DNA of 64,000 bases from Deltaproteobacteria bacterium (GTDB lineage Bacteria > Myxococcota_A > Polyangia > Polyangiales > Polyangiaceae): assembly GCA_016875405.1 (NCBI GenBank), contig VGRJ01000002.1, positions 62,001 to 126,000 of the forward strand, read 5' to 3'. Under the pieces are notes generated by a model, which made no database searches, had not been told where the DNA came from, and saw nothing but the letters and a program-made list of their open reading frames with translations. This document shows, piece after piece, positions 46,684 to 55,040 of this stretch (positions are counted from its first letter, which is position 1; each line of letters starts with the position of its first letter). The position numbers were made by a program, and so were the translations under genes.

Positions 46684-47184
46684 ATGGGAAGCCCGCGACG
46701 CCCCACTCCACACGACGACGAGCGCGCCCGCGAACGTGAACTCCTCGCCGAGCTCGCTGCCCTCTACCGCGACGTCGACGCCGCTTACGCCGACACGCGC
46801 TGCCCGACCAGCACCGAGTGCTGCCGCTTTGGCATCACCGGGCGCGAGCCGTACGTCACCTCGCTCGAGCTCGCCGCGCTCCGACGGGCGGTGGCGGCCC
46901 GCGGTGGCGCGCTCCACCCGAAGCGACGCGCCCTGCCCCTCCTCGGCGGAGACACCGCGAGCGAGCGGACGTGCCCGATGCTCGACGCGGCGGGCCGGTG
47001 CTCGGTTTACGACGCGCGCCCGCTCGGCTGCCGGAGCTTCTTCTGCGAGCGGGCCGAGACCGAGGGGAGACCGGTGACGCGCGGAGAGCTCGCGGCCTTC
47101 GTCCGTCGCGTGCAAGAGCTGGCCGCACGCCACCAGCGCGACGGTGAACGAGGCCGCCCTCTCACGCGCGCCCTCGAAGACTGA
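46684..47184 (+). CDS. YkgJ-family Cys-cluster protein
   Basis: 166 residues from ATG 46684; a GTG at 46669 that overlaps the acyltransferase stop (GTGA) is an alternative. Cys are arranged as in the YkgJ family: RCPTSTECCRFG, then RTCPMLDAAGRCSVYDARPL followed by GCRSFFC, proposed to bind a metal or Fe-S cluster. The middle is helical and basic (ALRRAVAARGGALHPKRRAL). The proteins are cytoplasmic, and no reaction has been assigned. The gene is coupled or nearly coupled to the acyltransferase upstream and converges on rel (12 bases). Confidence 0.85.
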   Translation: MGSPRRPTPHDDERARERELLAELAALYRDVDAAYADTRCPTSTECCRFGITGREPYVTSLELAALRRAVAARGGALHPKRRALPLLGGDTASERTCPMLDAAGRCSVYDARPLGCRSFFCERAETEGRPVTRGELAAFVRRVQELAARHQRDGERGRPLTRALED

Positions 47185-47196
47185 CGTACGCGCGAC

Positions 47197-49383
47197 TCAG
47201 GTTCGGGAGACGTCGACGACGCCCTCGACCTTCGCGAGGCGCTTCATCACGCCCTTCAGCTGAGCGAGATCTGCGCAGAGGAACGTGAACAGATTCTCTG
47301 CGCGGCCGTCTTCGCCCGCGCGACATGCCGCCTCGCTGATGTTGATGCCCGCGCCGTGAAAGGTCTGCCCGACCGTGGCGAGGATACCGGGGCGGTTCGC
47401 GGTCGTGACCTTGAGCTGGACCATGCGATTGATCTTCGCCTTGGGGTCCCACGATACGGCGACGCGGCGCTCGGGGTCGGTCTCGAACGCGCGCTCGCAG
47501 GTCTTTCGGTGCACGGTGACGCCGCGGCCCCGCGTCATGAACCCGATGATCTCGTCGCCGGGGAGCGGGTTGCAGCACTTCGTGTAGCGGACGAGGACGT
47601 CGTCGACGCCGTTCAGGAGCACGCCGTGCGAGTTGCGGCCCGTCACCTTTCGCACGAACGCCTCGATCCGACCTTCGCGGAGCGAGGCCGGAGGCAGGCT
47701 GCGTCGTGAGCTCTCGGGGGCGAGCGGCGCGAGCGCGTCGACCACGTCGCTCGTCTTCAGCTTGCCGTAGCCGACGTGGACGTAGACGTCGTCGAGCTGC
47801 TCGTAGCCGAGCGCGTCGCAGAGCCGGCGAGCGTCCTCCGAGGAGTGCTCGAGCTTGCCGAGGCTTATGTCTGCCTCGTGCAGAGCCTTCTCCAAGAGGT
47901 CGTGGCCGAGCTTCATCGACTTCTCGCGTTGCGTCGTGCGAAGGTAGCCGCGAATGCGTCCGCGCGCCTTGGCGGTGAGCGCCCACTCGAGCCACTCCTT
48001 GTGCGGCCGCTGATCGGGGCTCGTCAGCACCTCGACGAGGTCGCCGTTGCGGAGCTTGTACGAGAGCTGCGCGATGCCGCCGTTGATCCGCGCGCCGGTA
48101 CAGCGGTCTCCGAGATCGGTGTGGATCGAGTACGCGAAATCGATCGGCGTCGAGCCGCGAGGAAACGCCCGCACATCGCCCTTCGGCGTGAAGACGTACA
48201 CCTCGTCCTGAAAGAGATCGATCTTCACGCTCTCGAGGAACTCGGTCGGATCTTTGAGCTGATCCTGCGACTCCACGAGCTGCCGAAGCCAGGTGAACTG
48301 CGCGGCGGCCCTCGGATCGAGCCCGCCGGACGCCCCCGCCCCAAGACGCCAGTGGGCCGCGACCCCTCGCTCGGCCACGCCATGCATCTCGGTCGTGCGG
48401 ATCTGCACCTCGATGCGCTGGTGCGACGGGCCGAACACCGTCGTGTGGAGCGACTGGTACATGTTCGGCTTCGGAAGCGCGATGTAGTCCTTGAAGCGAC
48501 CGGGGACCGGCGTCCAGAGCGAGTGGATGACGCCGAGGGCCGCGTAGCAGTCGGCGACGGACTCCATCACCACCTGAACGGCGGTGAGGTCGTGCACCTG
48601 ATCGTAGGTGCACTGCCGCTCATGCATCTTGCGCCAGACGGAGTAGAGGTGCTTCGAGCGCCCCTCGACCCGACAGGCGAAGCCCTGCTGACCGAGCTTC
48701 TGCGTGAGGGCCTGGCGGACCCGCAGGATCCCCGCGTCGCGTTCGCCGGCGGTCGAAACGGCGGACCGCTCCAGGTCGGCGAACACGTCGGGGTAGAGGT
48801 GCTTGAACGAGAGGTCCTGCAGCTCATTCCGAAACGACGCGAGGCCGAGGCGGTTCGCGAGCGGAGCGTAGATGTCCATCGTCTCGCGGGCGATGCGCTC
48901 CTTCCCTTCGTCGCTCATGTGGTCGAGCGTACGCATGTTGTCGAGGCGGTCGCAGAGCTTGACCACGAGCACGCGGAGGTCGCGGCTCATCGCGACGATG
49001 AGCTTGCGGAAGCTCTCGGCGGTGCGGTCTTGCTTCGAGATAAAATTGATCTTCGAGAGCTTCGTCACACCGTCGACCAGGAACGCAACGTCCGCGCCGA
49101 ACTCGCGCTCGATGTCGGCATCGGTGACGTCGGTGTCCTCGACGACGTCGTGGAGCAGCGCGGCACAGACGCTCGCGACGTCGAGCCGCATGTCGGCGAT
49201 GATCGACGCGACGCTGACCGGGTGGATGAAATAGGGGTCCCCGCTCTTGCGCTTCTGGCCCTCGTGCGCGAGCTCCGAGTACGCGTACGCGCGACGAACC
49301 ATCTCGACGTCACCGCTCGGGTGATACGACCGAACCTTTTCCGCCAGCTCGCCCGCAGATAGCACCACGAGAAATGCTAGCAC
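47197..49383 (-). CDS. rel: Bifunctional (p)ppGpp synthetase/hydrolase (Rel/SpoT)
   Basis: 728 residues from a GTG at 49383; several GTG codons are close together (another at MLAFLVV), so the exact start is uncertain. The HD hydrolase domain has HPVSVASIIADMRLDVASVC and ALLHDVVEDT with both His-Asp pairs. The synthetase shows GRSKHLYSVWRKM, GRFKDYIALPKPNMYQSLHT (RXKD type, which marks enzymes able to make and degrade ppGpp) and HQRIEVQIRT. TGS (VYVFTPKGDVRAFPRGSTPI) and a C-terminal ACT domain follow. As the only Rel-type protein in the window it probably governs the stringent response, which in myxobacteria also triggers development. Confidence 0.95.
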   Translation of the reverse strand: MLAFLVVLSAGELAEKVRSYHPSGDVEMVRRAYAYSELAHEGQKRKSGDPYFIHPVSVASIIADMRLDVASVCAALLHDVVEDTDVTDADIEREFGADVAFLVDGVTKLSKINFISKQDRTAESFRKLIVAMSRDLRVLVVKLCDRLDNMRTLDHMSDEGKERIARETMDIYAPLANRLGLASFRNELQDLSFKHLYPDVFADLERSAVSTAGERDAGILRVRQALTQKLGQQGFACRVEGRSKHLYSVWRKMHERQCTYDQVHDLTAVQVVMESVADCYAALGVIHSLWTPVPGRFKDYIALPKPNMYQSLHTTVFGPSHQRIEVQIRTTEMHGVAERGVAAHWRLGAGASGGLDPRAAAQFTWLRQLVESQDQLKDPTEFLESVKIDLFQDEVYVFTPKGDVRAFPRGSTPIDFAYSIHTDLGDRCTGARINGGIAQLSYKLRNGDLVEVLTSPDQRPHKEWLEWALTAKARGRIRGYLRTTQREKSMKLGHDLLEKALHEADISLGKLEHSSEDARRLCDALGYEQLDDVYVHVGYGKLKTSDVVDALAPLAPESSRRSLPPASLREGRIEAFVRKVTGRNSHGVLLNGVDDVLVRYTKCCNPLPGDEIIGFMTRGRGVTVHRKTCERAFETDPERRVAVSWDPKAKINRMVQLKVTTANRPGILATVGQTFHGAGINISEAACRAGEDGRAENLFTFLCADLAQLKGVMKRLAKVEGVVDVSRT

Positions 49384-49579
49384 CCCGCCAAGGTGAACCG
49401 CAATTTGCTCGCCTCGCAGCAGGCCGCTCCTGCGTCATCCGCGACGGCTCGCGCGGCCCCGACGCACAGACGCGTGACGGAGCGCCCGTATCGTGGCAGG
49501 GAATTGCGGTGAGCCTACGCCCGAGCCACGTCACGGTGACCGCGCCCAGCTGCTCGGCGCGCCGCCGAACGGTCGCGCG

Positions 49580-50755
49580 ATGAAGCCCGTCGGCGTCTAC
49601 GTGCACTTCCCGTGGTGCCTGAAGAAGTGCCCCTACTGCGACTTCGCGTCGTTCGAGCGGGCGCGCGACGACATCGATCATCGGGGTTATGCCGACGCCG
49701 TGATCGCCGAGCTCGACGCGCGGAGCGACGACTACCGCGGCCGCCTCGAGACGATCTTCGTCGGCGGGGGGACGCCCTCGCTCTGGGAGCCGGAGGAGCT
49801 CGGCCGAGTGCTCACCGCGATCCTCGAGCGGGCCGAGGCGCGCTCGTCGAGTGGGGTCGAGATCACGGTCGAGTGCAACCCGAGCTCGCTCGACGACGAG
49901 AGCGCGCGCGGGCTCGCGTGCGCCGGAGCAAACCGCATGAGCGTCGGGGTCCAAGGTCTCGACCAAGCCAGACTCGAGTTCCTCGGGCGGCTCCACGATC
50001 CAGGCGGTGCGCTAGCCGCGGTCCGCGCGGCGCTCGCCGCGGGCGTGCGGGTCAACGCCGACCTGATGATCGGCATCGCCACGGGCTTCGACGAGACTCG
50101 GCACCAGACGCCCGACGAGGCGGTCGCCGAGGCGCTCACGGTGACGGACCTCGGGGTCGGGCACGTGTCTGCGTATCAGCTCACCGTCGAGGCAAAGACG
50201 CGGTTCGGTGAGCTCGATCGACGCGGTCATCTCCCGCTCGTCGGTGATGATCGCATGGCCGCGACCTTCCTCGCCACGAGCCGCGCGCTCGAAGCCCGGG
50301 GCTTCGAGCACTACGAGATCTCGAACTTCGCGAAGCCCGGAGAGCGGTCGCGGCACAACGTCGGTTACTGGCTCGGGCACGACTACCTGGGGCTCGGCTG
50401 CGCGGCGTACGGGACCGTGACGCGCGGTGCCTCTGCCCTCCGCTACCGGAACGCGCCGAACCCCGAGCGCTACCTCGCGCGCATCGCGGCGCGCGAGTTC
50501 GAGCCCCACGAGGCCGAGGAGCTCGACGCCGAGGCGAGGCTCCGCGAGCGGATCATGCTGGGCCTTCGACTGCGCGAAGGCCTCGACCTCGAGGCTGCGG
50601 CCGAGGAGGTGGGCGCCGAAGCGTGGCCGCGAGAGCGTGTACGGGCGACGCGCGAGCTCGTAAGTCGCGGGAGGCTCGTGCATGATGGCTCTCGGCTGCG
50701 AATTCCACGCGAAGCTTGGCTTTTTACGGACGGAACGGCGGCCGCGCTGTTTTGA
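49580..50755 (+). CDS. hemW: Radical SAM haem chaperone HemW
   Basis: 391 residues from ATG 49580 (MKPVGVYVHFPWCLKKCPYC). The radical SAM Cys motif CLKKCPYCDF follows the HFPWC opening of HemW rather than HemN. RSRHNVGYW, the HNxxYW motif linked to haem binding, is present, and EHYEISNFAKPGE and GLGCAAYGTV match HemW. It uses SAM and a [4Fe-4S] cluster and delivers haem to respiratory proteins rather than decarboxylating coproporphyrinogen. It diverges from rel across a 196-base promoter region without other recognisable features. Confidence 0.93.
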   Translation: MKPVGVYVHFPWCLKKCPYCDFASFERARDDIDHRGYADAVIAELDARSDDYRGRLETIFVGGGTPSLWEPEELGRVLTAILERAEARSSSGVEITVECNPSSLDDESARGLACAGANRMSVGVQGLDQARLEFLGRLHDPGGALAAVRAALAAGVRVNADLMIGIATGFDETRHQTPDEAVAEALTVTDLGVGHVSAYQLTVEAKTRFGELDRRGHLPLVGDDRMAATFLATSRALEARGFEHYEISNFAKPGERSRHNVGYWLGHDYLGLGCAAYGTVTRGASALRYRNAPNPERYLARIAAREFEPHEAEELDAEARLRERIMLGLRLREGLDLEAAAEEVGAEAWPRERVRATRELVSRGRLVHDGSRLRIPREAWLFTDGTAAALF

Positions 50756-50775
50756 AGCCCACGAGGGAATGTCTC

Positions 50776-51486
50776 ATGCCTCTCCCTGACGAACTCACCT
50801 CTCTCCTTGGGGGCGCGGCCTCCGTGACGCACCACGTCGCGCTTCGTTCGGGGCTTGGCTCCGTGCTCGGGGAGTCGCACCTCGTCCTCGGAGGGCGCCT
50901 GCGCGTGTTTGGGAAGGACTCGCTGTTTGCGCCGATGGTCGAGCTCGCGGACGTCTCGAGCGCGCGCCTCGAGCGCTCTTCGCTTCGACAAGAGTTCGTG
51001 CTCGTCCATCGCGACGGGACGACGACGATCGAGGTCGACTACGGGGAGACCAAGGCCGTCGTCGCGCTGCTAGCGGCGCTCGACTCGGCGGCTGCGACCG
51101 ATGCTCAGACGACGCATGAGGCTCCCTCGGGACAACGCCCGGGCAACGACGTTGACACGAGCGACGACGCGCTCCGCGTGGCACGCGCGCGCCTCCTCGG
51201 CTGGCTCGCCTCGAACCCGCCCCTCCGACGGTCGCGCTCGACGCTCGTGGCGCTCTTCGAGAAACGACGGCGCAAGCTCGCGCCCCTCGCCCCATCGAAT
51301 CGCGTCCTGGAGTCGCGCACGTTCGCCTCGGGCCCGTCCCCGCACGACGCCCCGCCGCGGGCCGTGCATCGTCCGACGAGCACCGCTGACCCGGGCACGT
51401 CGATCCTCCCTTGGCTCGTGCTCGTCGCGCTGGTGCTCGCGGGCCTGACGGGTGCAGCGCTCGTAGGCGTCCTCGCGAGCAAGTGA
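50776..51486 (+). CDS. Tail-anchored protein of unknown function
   Basis: 236 residues from ATG 50776, preceded by GAGGGA nine bases upstream; 20 open codons upstream overlap the hemW stop and are not chosen. Residues 1-110 are compact alpha/beta with a PH-like strand pattern (SGLGSVLGESHLVLGGRLRV, SSLRQEFVLVHRDGTTTIEV). A basic linker (LFEKRRRKLAPLAPSNR) leads to a single C-terminal membrane helix (ILPWLVLVALVLAGLTGAAL). The organisation suggests a cytoplasmic domain anchored to the membrane. It lies 20 bases after hemW and is probably in the same operon. Confidence 0.78.
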   Translation: MPLPDELTSLLGGAASVTHHVALRSGLGSVLGESHLVLGGRLRVFGKDSLFAPMVELADVSSARLERSSLRQEFVLVHRDGTTTIEVDYGETKAVVALLAALDSAAATDAQTTHEAPSGQRPGNDVDTSDDALRVARARLLGWLASNPPLRRSRSTLVALFEKRRRKLAPLAPSNRVLESRTFASGPSPHDAPPRAVHRPTSTADPGTSILPWLVLVALVLAGLTGAALVGVLASK

Positions 51487-51556
51487 CGCGCGGCGAAGCG
51501 GCACCTTCGAGCGACGAGGCCGTCGGTGCGTCTCGCTCATCCGAGCGGAGCAGACC

Positions 51557-52204
51557 TCAGCGCGCGCGCTTCGCGACGTCGCGGTAGCTTCGGAAGACGT
51601 AGTCCCAAAGCGGCTGCGACACGCCCCAGAGGCCCTCGACCCCCGCGTGATGGTGCACCATGTGGTAGCGCTTCAGGTATTTCCCGACTGCGCTGCGAGC
51701 GGGCAAATGGTGGGTGAAGTAGTGAAGCCCATCGTAGACGAGGTAGCCACCGCCGAAACCGACGAAGAGTCCGAGCGCCACGTCTCGCGGGAGGAGCGCG
51801 TCCATCGCGAGAAAGAAGACGAGCCCGACCGGGATGCTGACGCCGAGCGGAAAAACGAGCCGCTGCGGGTCCTGCGGGAAGTCGTGGTGCACGCCGTGGA
51901 AGATGAAGTGGAAGCGCCGCTGCCACGGCTTTCCCTCGATCCAGTGGAACACGAAGCGATGCAAGAGGTACTCGGTCAGCGACCACGCCACCCAGCCGCC
52001 CAACACGAGCAGCGCGAGGCGCGTCGGCGCGACGCCCGACCACAGCTCGTAGCCGACCAGCCCGAGCAGGGCCGGCACCCAGAAGGCCGCGGGCGACAGC
52101 GGGTGGATGCGCGAGAAGAACTCGATGAGAGGCGTCTCGAACATCCGACAAGTGGTCGGCTTCGAGGCCTTCGGCTCGAGCGCGCTAGGCATGGCCGAGG
52201 GCAT
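51557..52204 (-). CDS. Fatty acid hydroxylase/sterol desaturase family protein
   Basis: 215 residues from ATG 52204; other ATGs at 52192 and 52144 are possible. His motifs of the integral membrane di-iron hydroxylases are in order: EYLLHRFVFHWIEG (HRxxFH), FHFIFHGVHHDFPQD (HxxHH), YDGLHYFTHH and RYHMVHHHAG. Three or four membrane segments flank them (GLVGYELWSGV, LVFPLGVSIPVGLVFFLAM). The closest functional match is fatty acid 2-hydroxylase, which would hydroxylate the acyl chain of sphingolipids; myxobacteria make 2-hydroxy fatty acids and sphingolipid-like lipids. Exact substrate not fixed. Confidence 0.88.
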   Translation of the reverse strand: MPSAMPSALEPKASKPTTCRMFETPLIEFFSRIHPLSPAAFWVPALLGLVGYELWSGVAPTRLALLVLGGWVAWSLTEYLLHRFVFHWIEGKPWQRRFHFIFHGVHHDFPQDPQRLVFPLGVSIPVGLVFFLAMDALLPRDVALGLFVGFGGGYLVYDGLHYFTHHLPARSAVGKYLKRYHMVHHHAGVEGLWGVSQPLWDYVFRSYRDVAKRAR

Positions 52205-52289
52205 ACCTCATCGCGCTGAAAGCGTCGACCTTCGGGTCCTATCAACGCGTTCACTTGACAGAAGACCGCCGGCGATTCTTGATCGCGCC

Positions 52290-52682
52290 ATGCGCTGCAA
52301 CCCTGCCCTCGTCGCGTCGTCGCTCCTCGCCTCGCTCCTCGTCGCCTGCTCGGGGGGCTCGGCCAACGCCCCTGCGCGGGAGCCGGAGCCGACCATGACC
52401 GCGAGCGAACCGGAGGCGCCCGCGGCGAAGGCGGTGTGGGCGACCATCGAGGTGCTGTCGAGCCCCGCTGGGATGGAGGTGCTGCTCGACGGAAACGCCG
52501 TGGGCAAGACGCCGGTCACCCTCGACAAGGTTGCGCCCGGCTCACACGACATCACCTACAAGGACGTCGCCAACGGGGACGCGACCTACACGTTGGAGGT
52601 CGGCGAAGGCGAATACAAGACGCAGAAGCACAACATCGTGCCGCGCGCCGATCGCGCAGCGCCCGCCAACGCTCGTCAGTAG
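52290..52682 (+). CDS. PEGA-domain lipoprotein
   Basis: 130 residues from ATG 52290. MRCNPALVASSLLASLLVAC is a lipoprotein signal (lipobox LVAC), followed by an Ala/Glu/Pro linker, and a PEGA-type domain: VWATIEVLSSPAGMEVLLDG then NAVGKTPVTLDKVAPGSHDI, with the PxG-V-DG-xxxGxTP pattern. PEGA domains are small surface beta-sandwiches often found at the ends of myxobacterial kinases and lipoproteins. It is a single gene between the hydroxylase and the MerR-TPR gene. Confidence 0.87.
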   Translation: MRCNPALVASSLLASLLVACSGGSANAPAREPEPTMTASEPEAPAAKAVWATIEVLSSPAGMEVLLDGNAVGKTPVTLDKVAPGSHDITYKDVANGDATYTLEVGEGEYKTQKHNIVPRADRAAPANARQ

Positions 52683-52833
52683 GCGCCCTCGACGGGGCCC
52701 CTGGGCCTCCTCACGGAGCATCTCCGCGCGTCGTAAGAGGAGCCCCGAGAACTCTGCGTCGCGGCCGCGATGGTACGCATGTGGAGGCGCCCCCTTGCCT
52801 CGGGGCGGCGTCGCTCGCGTCGCTGCGCGGCAC

Positions 52834-53838
52834 TCAGCGTCGCAGGTGCTGGCGCGCGATCTCGGCCCAGGTGCCGGTCGGCTCGATGTCGAGGTAGCGC
52901 TGCCACGCGACGCGCGCCGGCTCACGTCGGCCGGCCTGCTCGAGCGCCATCGCAAGGTTGAAGTAGGCGTCCGCGAAGCGGGGGTCGCTCTCGATGGCGC
53001 CACGGAAGAAGGCGATCGCCTCGTCCGACTGCCCGCGGTGCATCATCATGTACCCGAGGTTGTATTGTGCCTCGGGCTGCGTCCGCTCGATGTCGAGGGC
53101 GGCCCGGTACATCTGCTCGGCTTGCACCTCGTCGCCGCGGCGGAAGCGGATGTTGCCGAGGTTCGTGTAGACGATCGCGAGCCACGGATCGTACTTGAGC
53201 GCCCTGCGGTAGAGCTGCTCGGCCTGGTCCATCGTGTCCGGGTCCTCGTCGAGCTGGCTCGCTTCGAGGTAGAGCTCGTACGCGATGCGAGCGCGATCGC
53301 GCCCGGCGGTTGGGCGGAGCACCCGAACGACTTCTTCGTGCAGCTGGCGCACTTCGAAGTCGAGGACCATCTGGCCCGTCAGCGGCTCGAAGGCGCCCTG
53401 GTCACTCCGAACGACCACCTGGCGACCGTCGGAGGCGATGCGCAGCTCCGAGAGCGGACGGACGACCTTGGGAAGGATCTCGCGGATGCGACGGATCGAG
53501 CGCGCCACGTCTCGGATCCGAACACGGCCCTCGAGCAGGTCGCGCGCGGCGCGTAGGGCGATGAGGTCGCTGAAGGTGTACGCGCGGCGCCCCTTGCGGC
53601 GGCCGGTCGGCGCCACGATGCCAGCGCGATCGAGCGCGCGGAGTTTGTTGCGCGTGAGCCCGAGGAGGCGAGCGACCTCGGTCTGCGTGTAGACGTCCGA
53701 GACGGGCTCGCGATGACTCGGCTCGGGGAGCGGCGTGAGATCCTCGGCCTCGAGCTCCGCATCCGAAATGCGTCCGCCGCCAGGTCCGAAGGCGACGCGG
53801 ATCACCTTCGAGTCTTTGGGGCGGTTCTTCTGGGCCAT
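52834..53838 (-). CDS. MerR-type regulator fused to TPR repeats
   Basis: 334 residues from ATG 53838, which has GAGGA with five-base spacing; a further Met at 53871 lacks such a site. After a polar N-terminus, residues about 45-115 are a MerR winged HTH (YTQTEVARLLGLTRNKLRAL, RRAYTFSDLIALRAARDLLE). A linker follows (about 140-200), and residues 205-330 contain at least four TPR repeats (AEQLYRRALKYDPWLAIVYT, AEAQYNLGYMMMHRGQSDEA, ADAYFNLAMALEQAGRREPA). The HTH binds DNA and the TPRs are expected to bind a protein or peptide partner, replacing the usual metal or drug sensor of MerR proteins. Confidence 0.88.
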   Translation of the reverse strand: MAQKNRPKDSKVIRVAFGPGGGRISDAELEAEDLTPLPEPSHREPVSDVYTQTEVARLLGLTRNKLRALDRAGIVAPTGRRKGRRAYTFSDLIALRAARDLLEGRVRIRDVARSIRRIREILPKVVRPLSELRIASDGRQVVVRSDQGAFEPLTGQMVLDFEVRQLHEEVVRVLRPTAGRDRARIAYELYLEASQLDEDPDTMDQAEQLYRRALKYDPWLAIVYTNLGNIRFRRGDEVQAEQMYRAALDIERTQPEAQYNLGYMMMHRGQSDEAIAFFRGAIESDPRFADAYFNLAMALEQAGRREPARVAWQRYLDIEPTGTWAEIARQHLRR

Positions 53839-54015
53839 CGTGGTCCTCGGGGAAGACGCGTCGTCCATCACGTCGATTCGCGCGTCAAGGTCGCGTGATG
53901 CTCGATCGCACAGGCGAGCATCCTTCGACGGAATGGACTTGCGCTCGGACCTCGGATTGGTAAGTCCGCCCGCGAAGCCGCGCCCCCGTCACGCGCGCTC
54001 GCGTGAGCGATGAAC

Positions 54016-54582
54016 TCACTCGGGGAGGACGCGTTCGTGCAAACGCGCGACCTCGGCGCTCACGTCGACGTCGAAGGCGAGGCGCACTCCGTCCGGCCCC
54101 GCGAGCACGCGCGCGCTGATCTCGGCGTGCATGACGTTGAGGACGCCCCCGCAACGGAACGAGGCCTCGCGACGCGCGATGCGTACGGCGCAGAGCCGAG
54201 CGTGCGGGTTCGCGAGGAGCGCCTGCGCGAGCTCCGTCGGAGGGACGTGCTCACGCGGCCCCACGCCCTCGAGGCGAGCGCGCACCGCGACCAGCGGGCA
54301 GCGCAGGCTTGTCGAGCCGTAATAGACGCGTCGCCCTGGACCGCCGGGTTCGACCGCAGGCTCGTCGGCGGCGTCGCCCTCGCTGAACGTGTCAGCCTCT
54401 TCGAAGAGCGCCGCGATCCAGGTCTCATGAATCGACCAGAGCGTGGACCGCCGCTCGGCGACGACGGCGCGTCCGTGAGCGAGCCCCACGAGCTCGTCGG
54501 CAGGGACACGCACCTTCGCGAGCCCTGGCCCCTCGCCGAGCAAGAACTGCGGACCTGAACTACCGAGCCGCGTACGCTCCAC
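54016..54582 (-). CDS. Protein of unknown function (188 residues)
   Basis: Start ATG 54582 gives MERTRLGSSGPQFLLGEGPG. The sequence is soluble, without a signal or membrane helix, and alternates short strands and helices (LAKVRVPADELVGLAHGRAV, EISARVLAGPDGVRLAFDVD). There are three Cys and no recognisable catalytic motif. It lies 98 bases from the start of the next gene on the other strand and 178 bases upstream of MerR-TPR. I recognise no family. Confidence 0.65.
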   Translation of the reverse strand: MERTRLGSSGPQFLLGEGPGLAKVRVPADELVGLAHGRAVVAERRSTLWSIHETWIAALFEEADTFSEGDAADEPAVEPGGPGRRVYYGSTSLRCPLVAVRARLEGVGPREHVPPTELAQALLANPHARLCAVRIARREASFRCGGVLNVMHAEISARVLAGPDGVRLAFDVDVSAEVARLHERVLPE

Positions 54583-54680
54583 GAGTCGATGGTTTCACCA
54601 TCCGATCCGCCCGACCAACTCCGCGTCGGTTCCGGAGTGAACTTGGCCCCTCACCTCCGCGCGTGGGAGGGTCCGGCGTC

Positions 54681-55040
54681 ATGGGATACGCGGGCAAGGA
54701 GCGGCGACGCCGGTTCGTCTACCTCACGCGCAACACCGAGTACCACACGCAAGACGGGATCTGCGTCGCGGTGCGCGACCGACGCACCGGGAAGTGGTCG
54801 GGGTCTCATCCCGCGGTCAAGCGGCGGATCGAGGGCGGCGTCCGCACGCTGACCAACGGCTGCGCCCTGCCTACGATGCACCCGCCGCAGGTCGGAGCCC
54901 CGATGTACTTCGTGCTCGCGACGGGCGAGGAGGACTCGCATCTCGTGACGAGCCGCATCGAGTCGATCGATCGGCCCGAGCAAGTAGACGCCTCGCGCTA
55001 CCCGTCGATTCGCGCGCGTCGTGTCAGCGCCTCGCGATGA
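54681..55040 (+). CDS. Conserved small protein of unknown function
   Basis: 119 residues from ATG 54681; GGGAGG lies 10-16 bases upstream, and a GTG at 54663 is also in frame. The sequence is basic and beta-rich (RRFVYLTRNTEYHTQDGICV, RDRRTGKWSGSHPAVKRRIE, PMYFVLATGEEDSHLVTSRI) and lacks signal or membrane segments. It resembles small cytoplasmic proteins found in other Myxococcota, without function. The last 17 bases overlap the end of the convergent E1-rhodanese gene. Confidence 0.7.
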   Translation: MGYAGKERRRRFVYLTRNTEYHTQDGICVAVRDRRTGKWSGSHPAVKRRIEGGVRTLTNGCALPTMHPPQVGAPMYFVLATGEEDSHLVTSRIESIDRPEQVDASRYPSIRARRVSASR

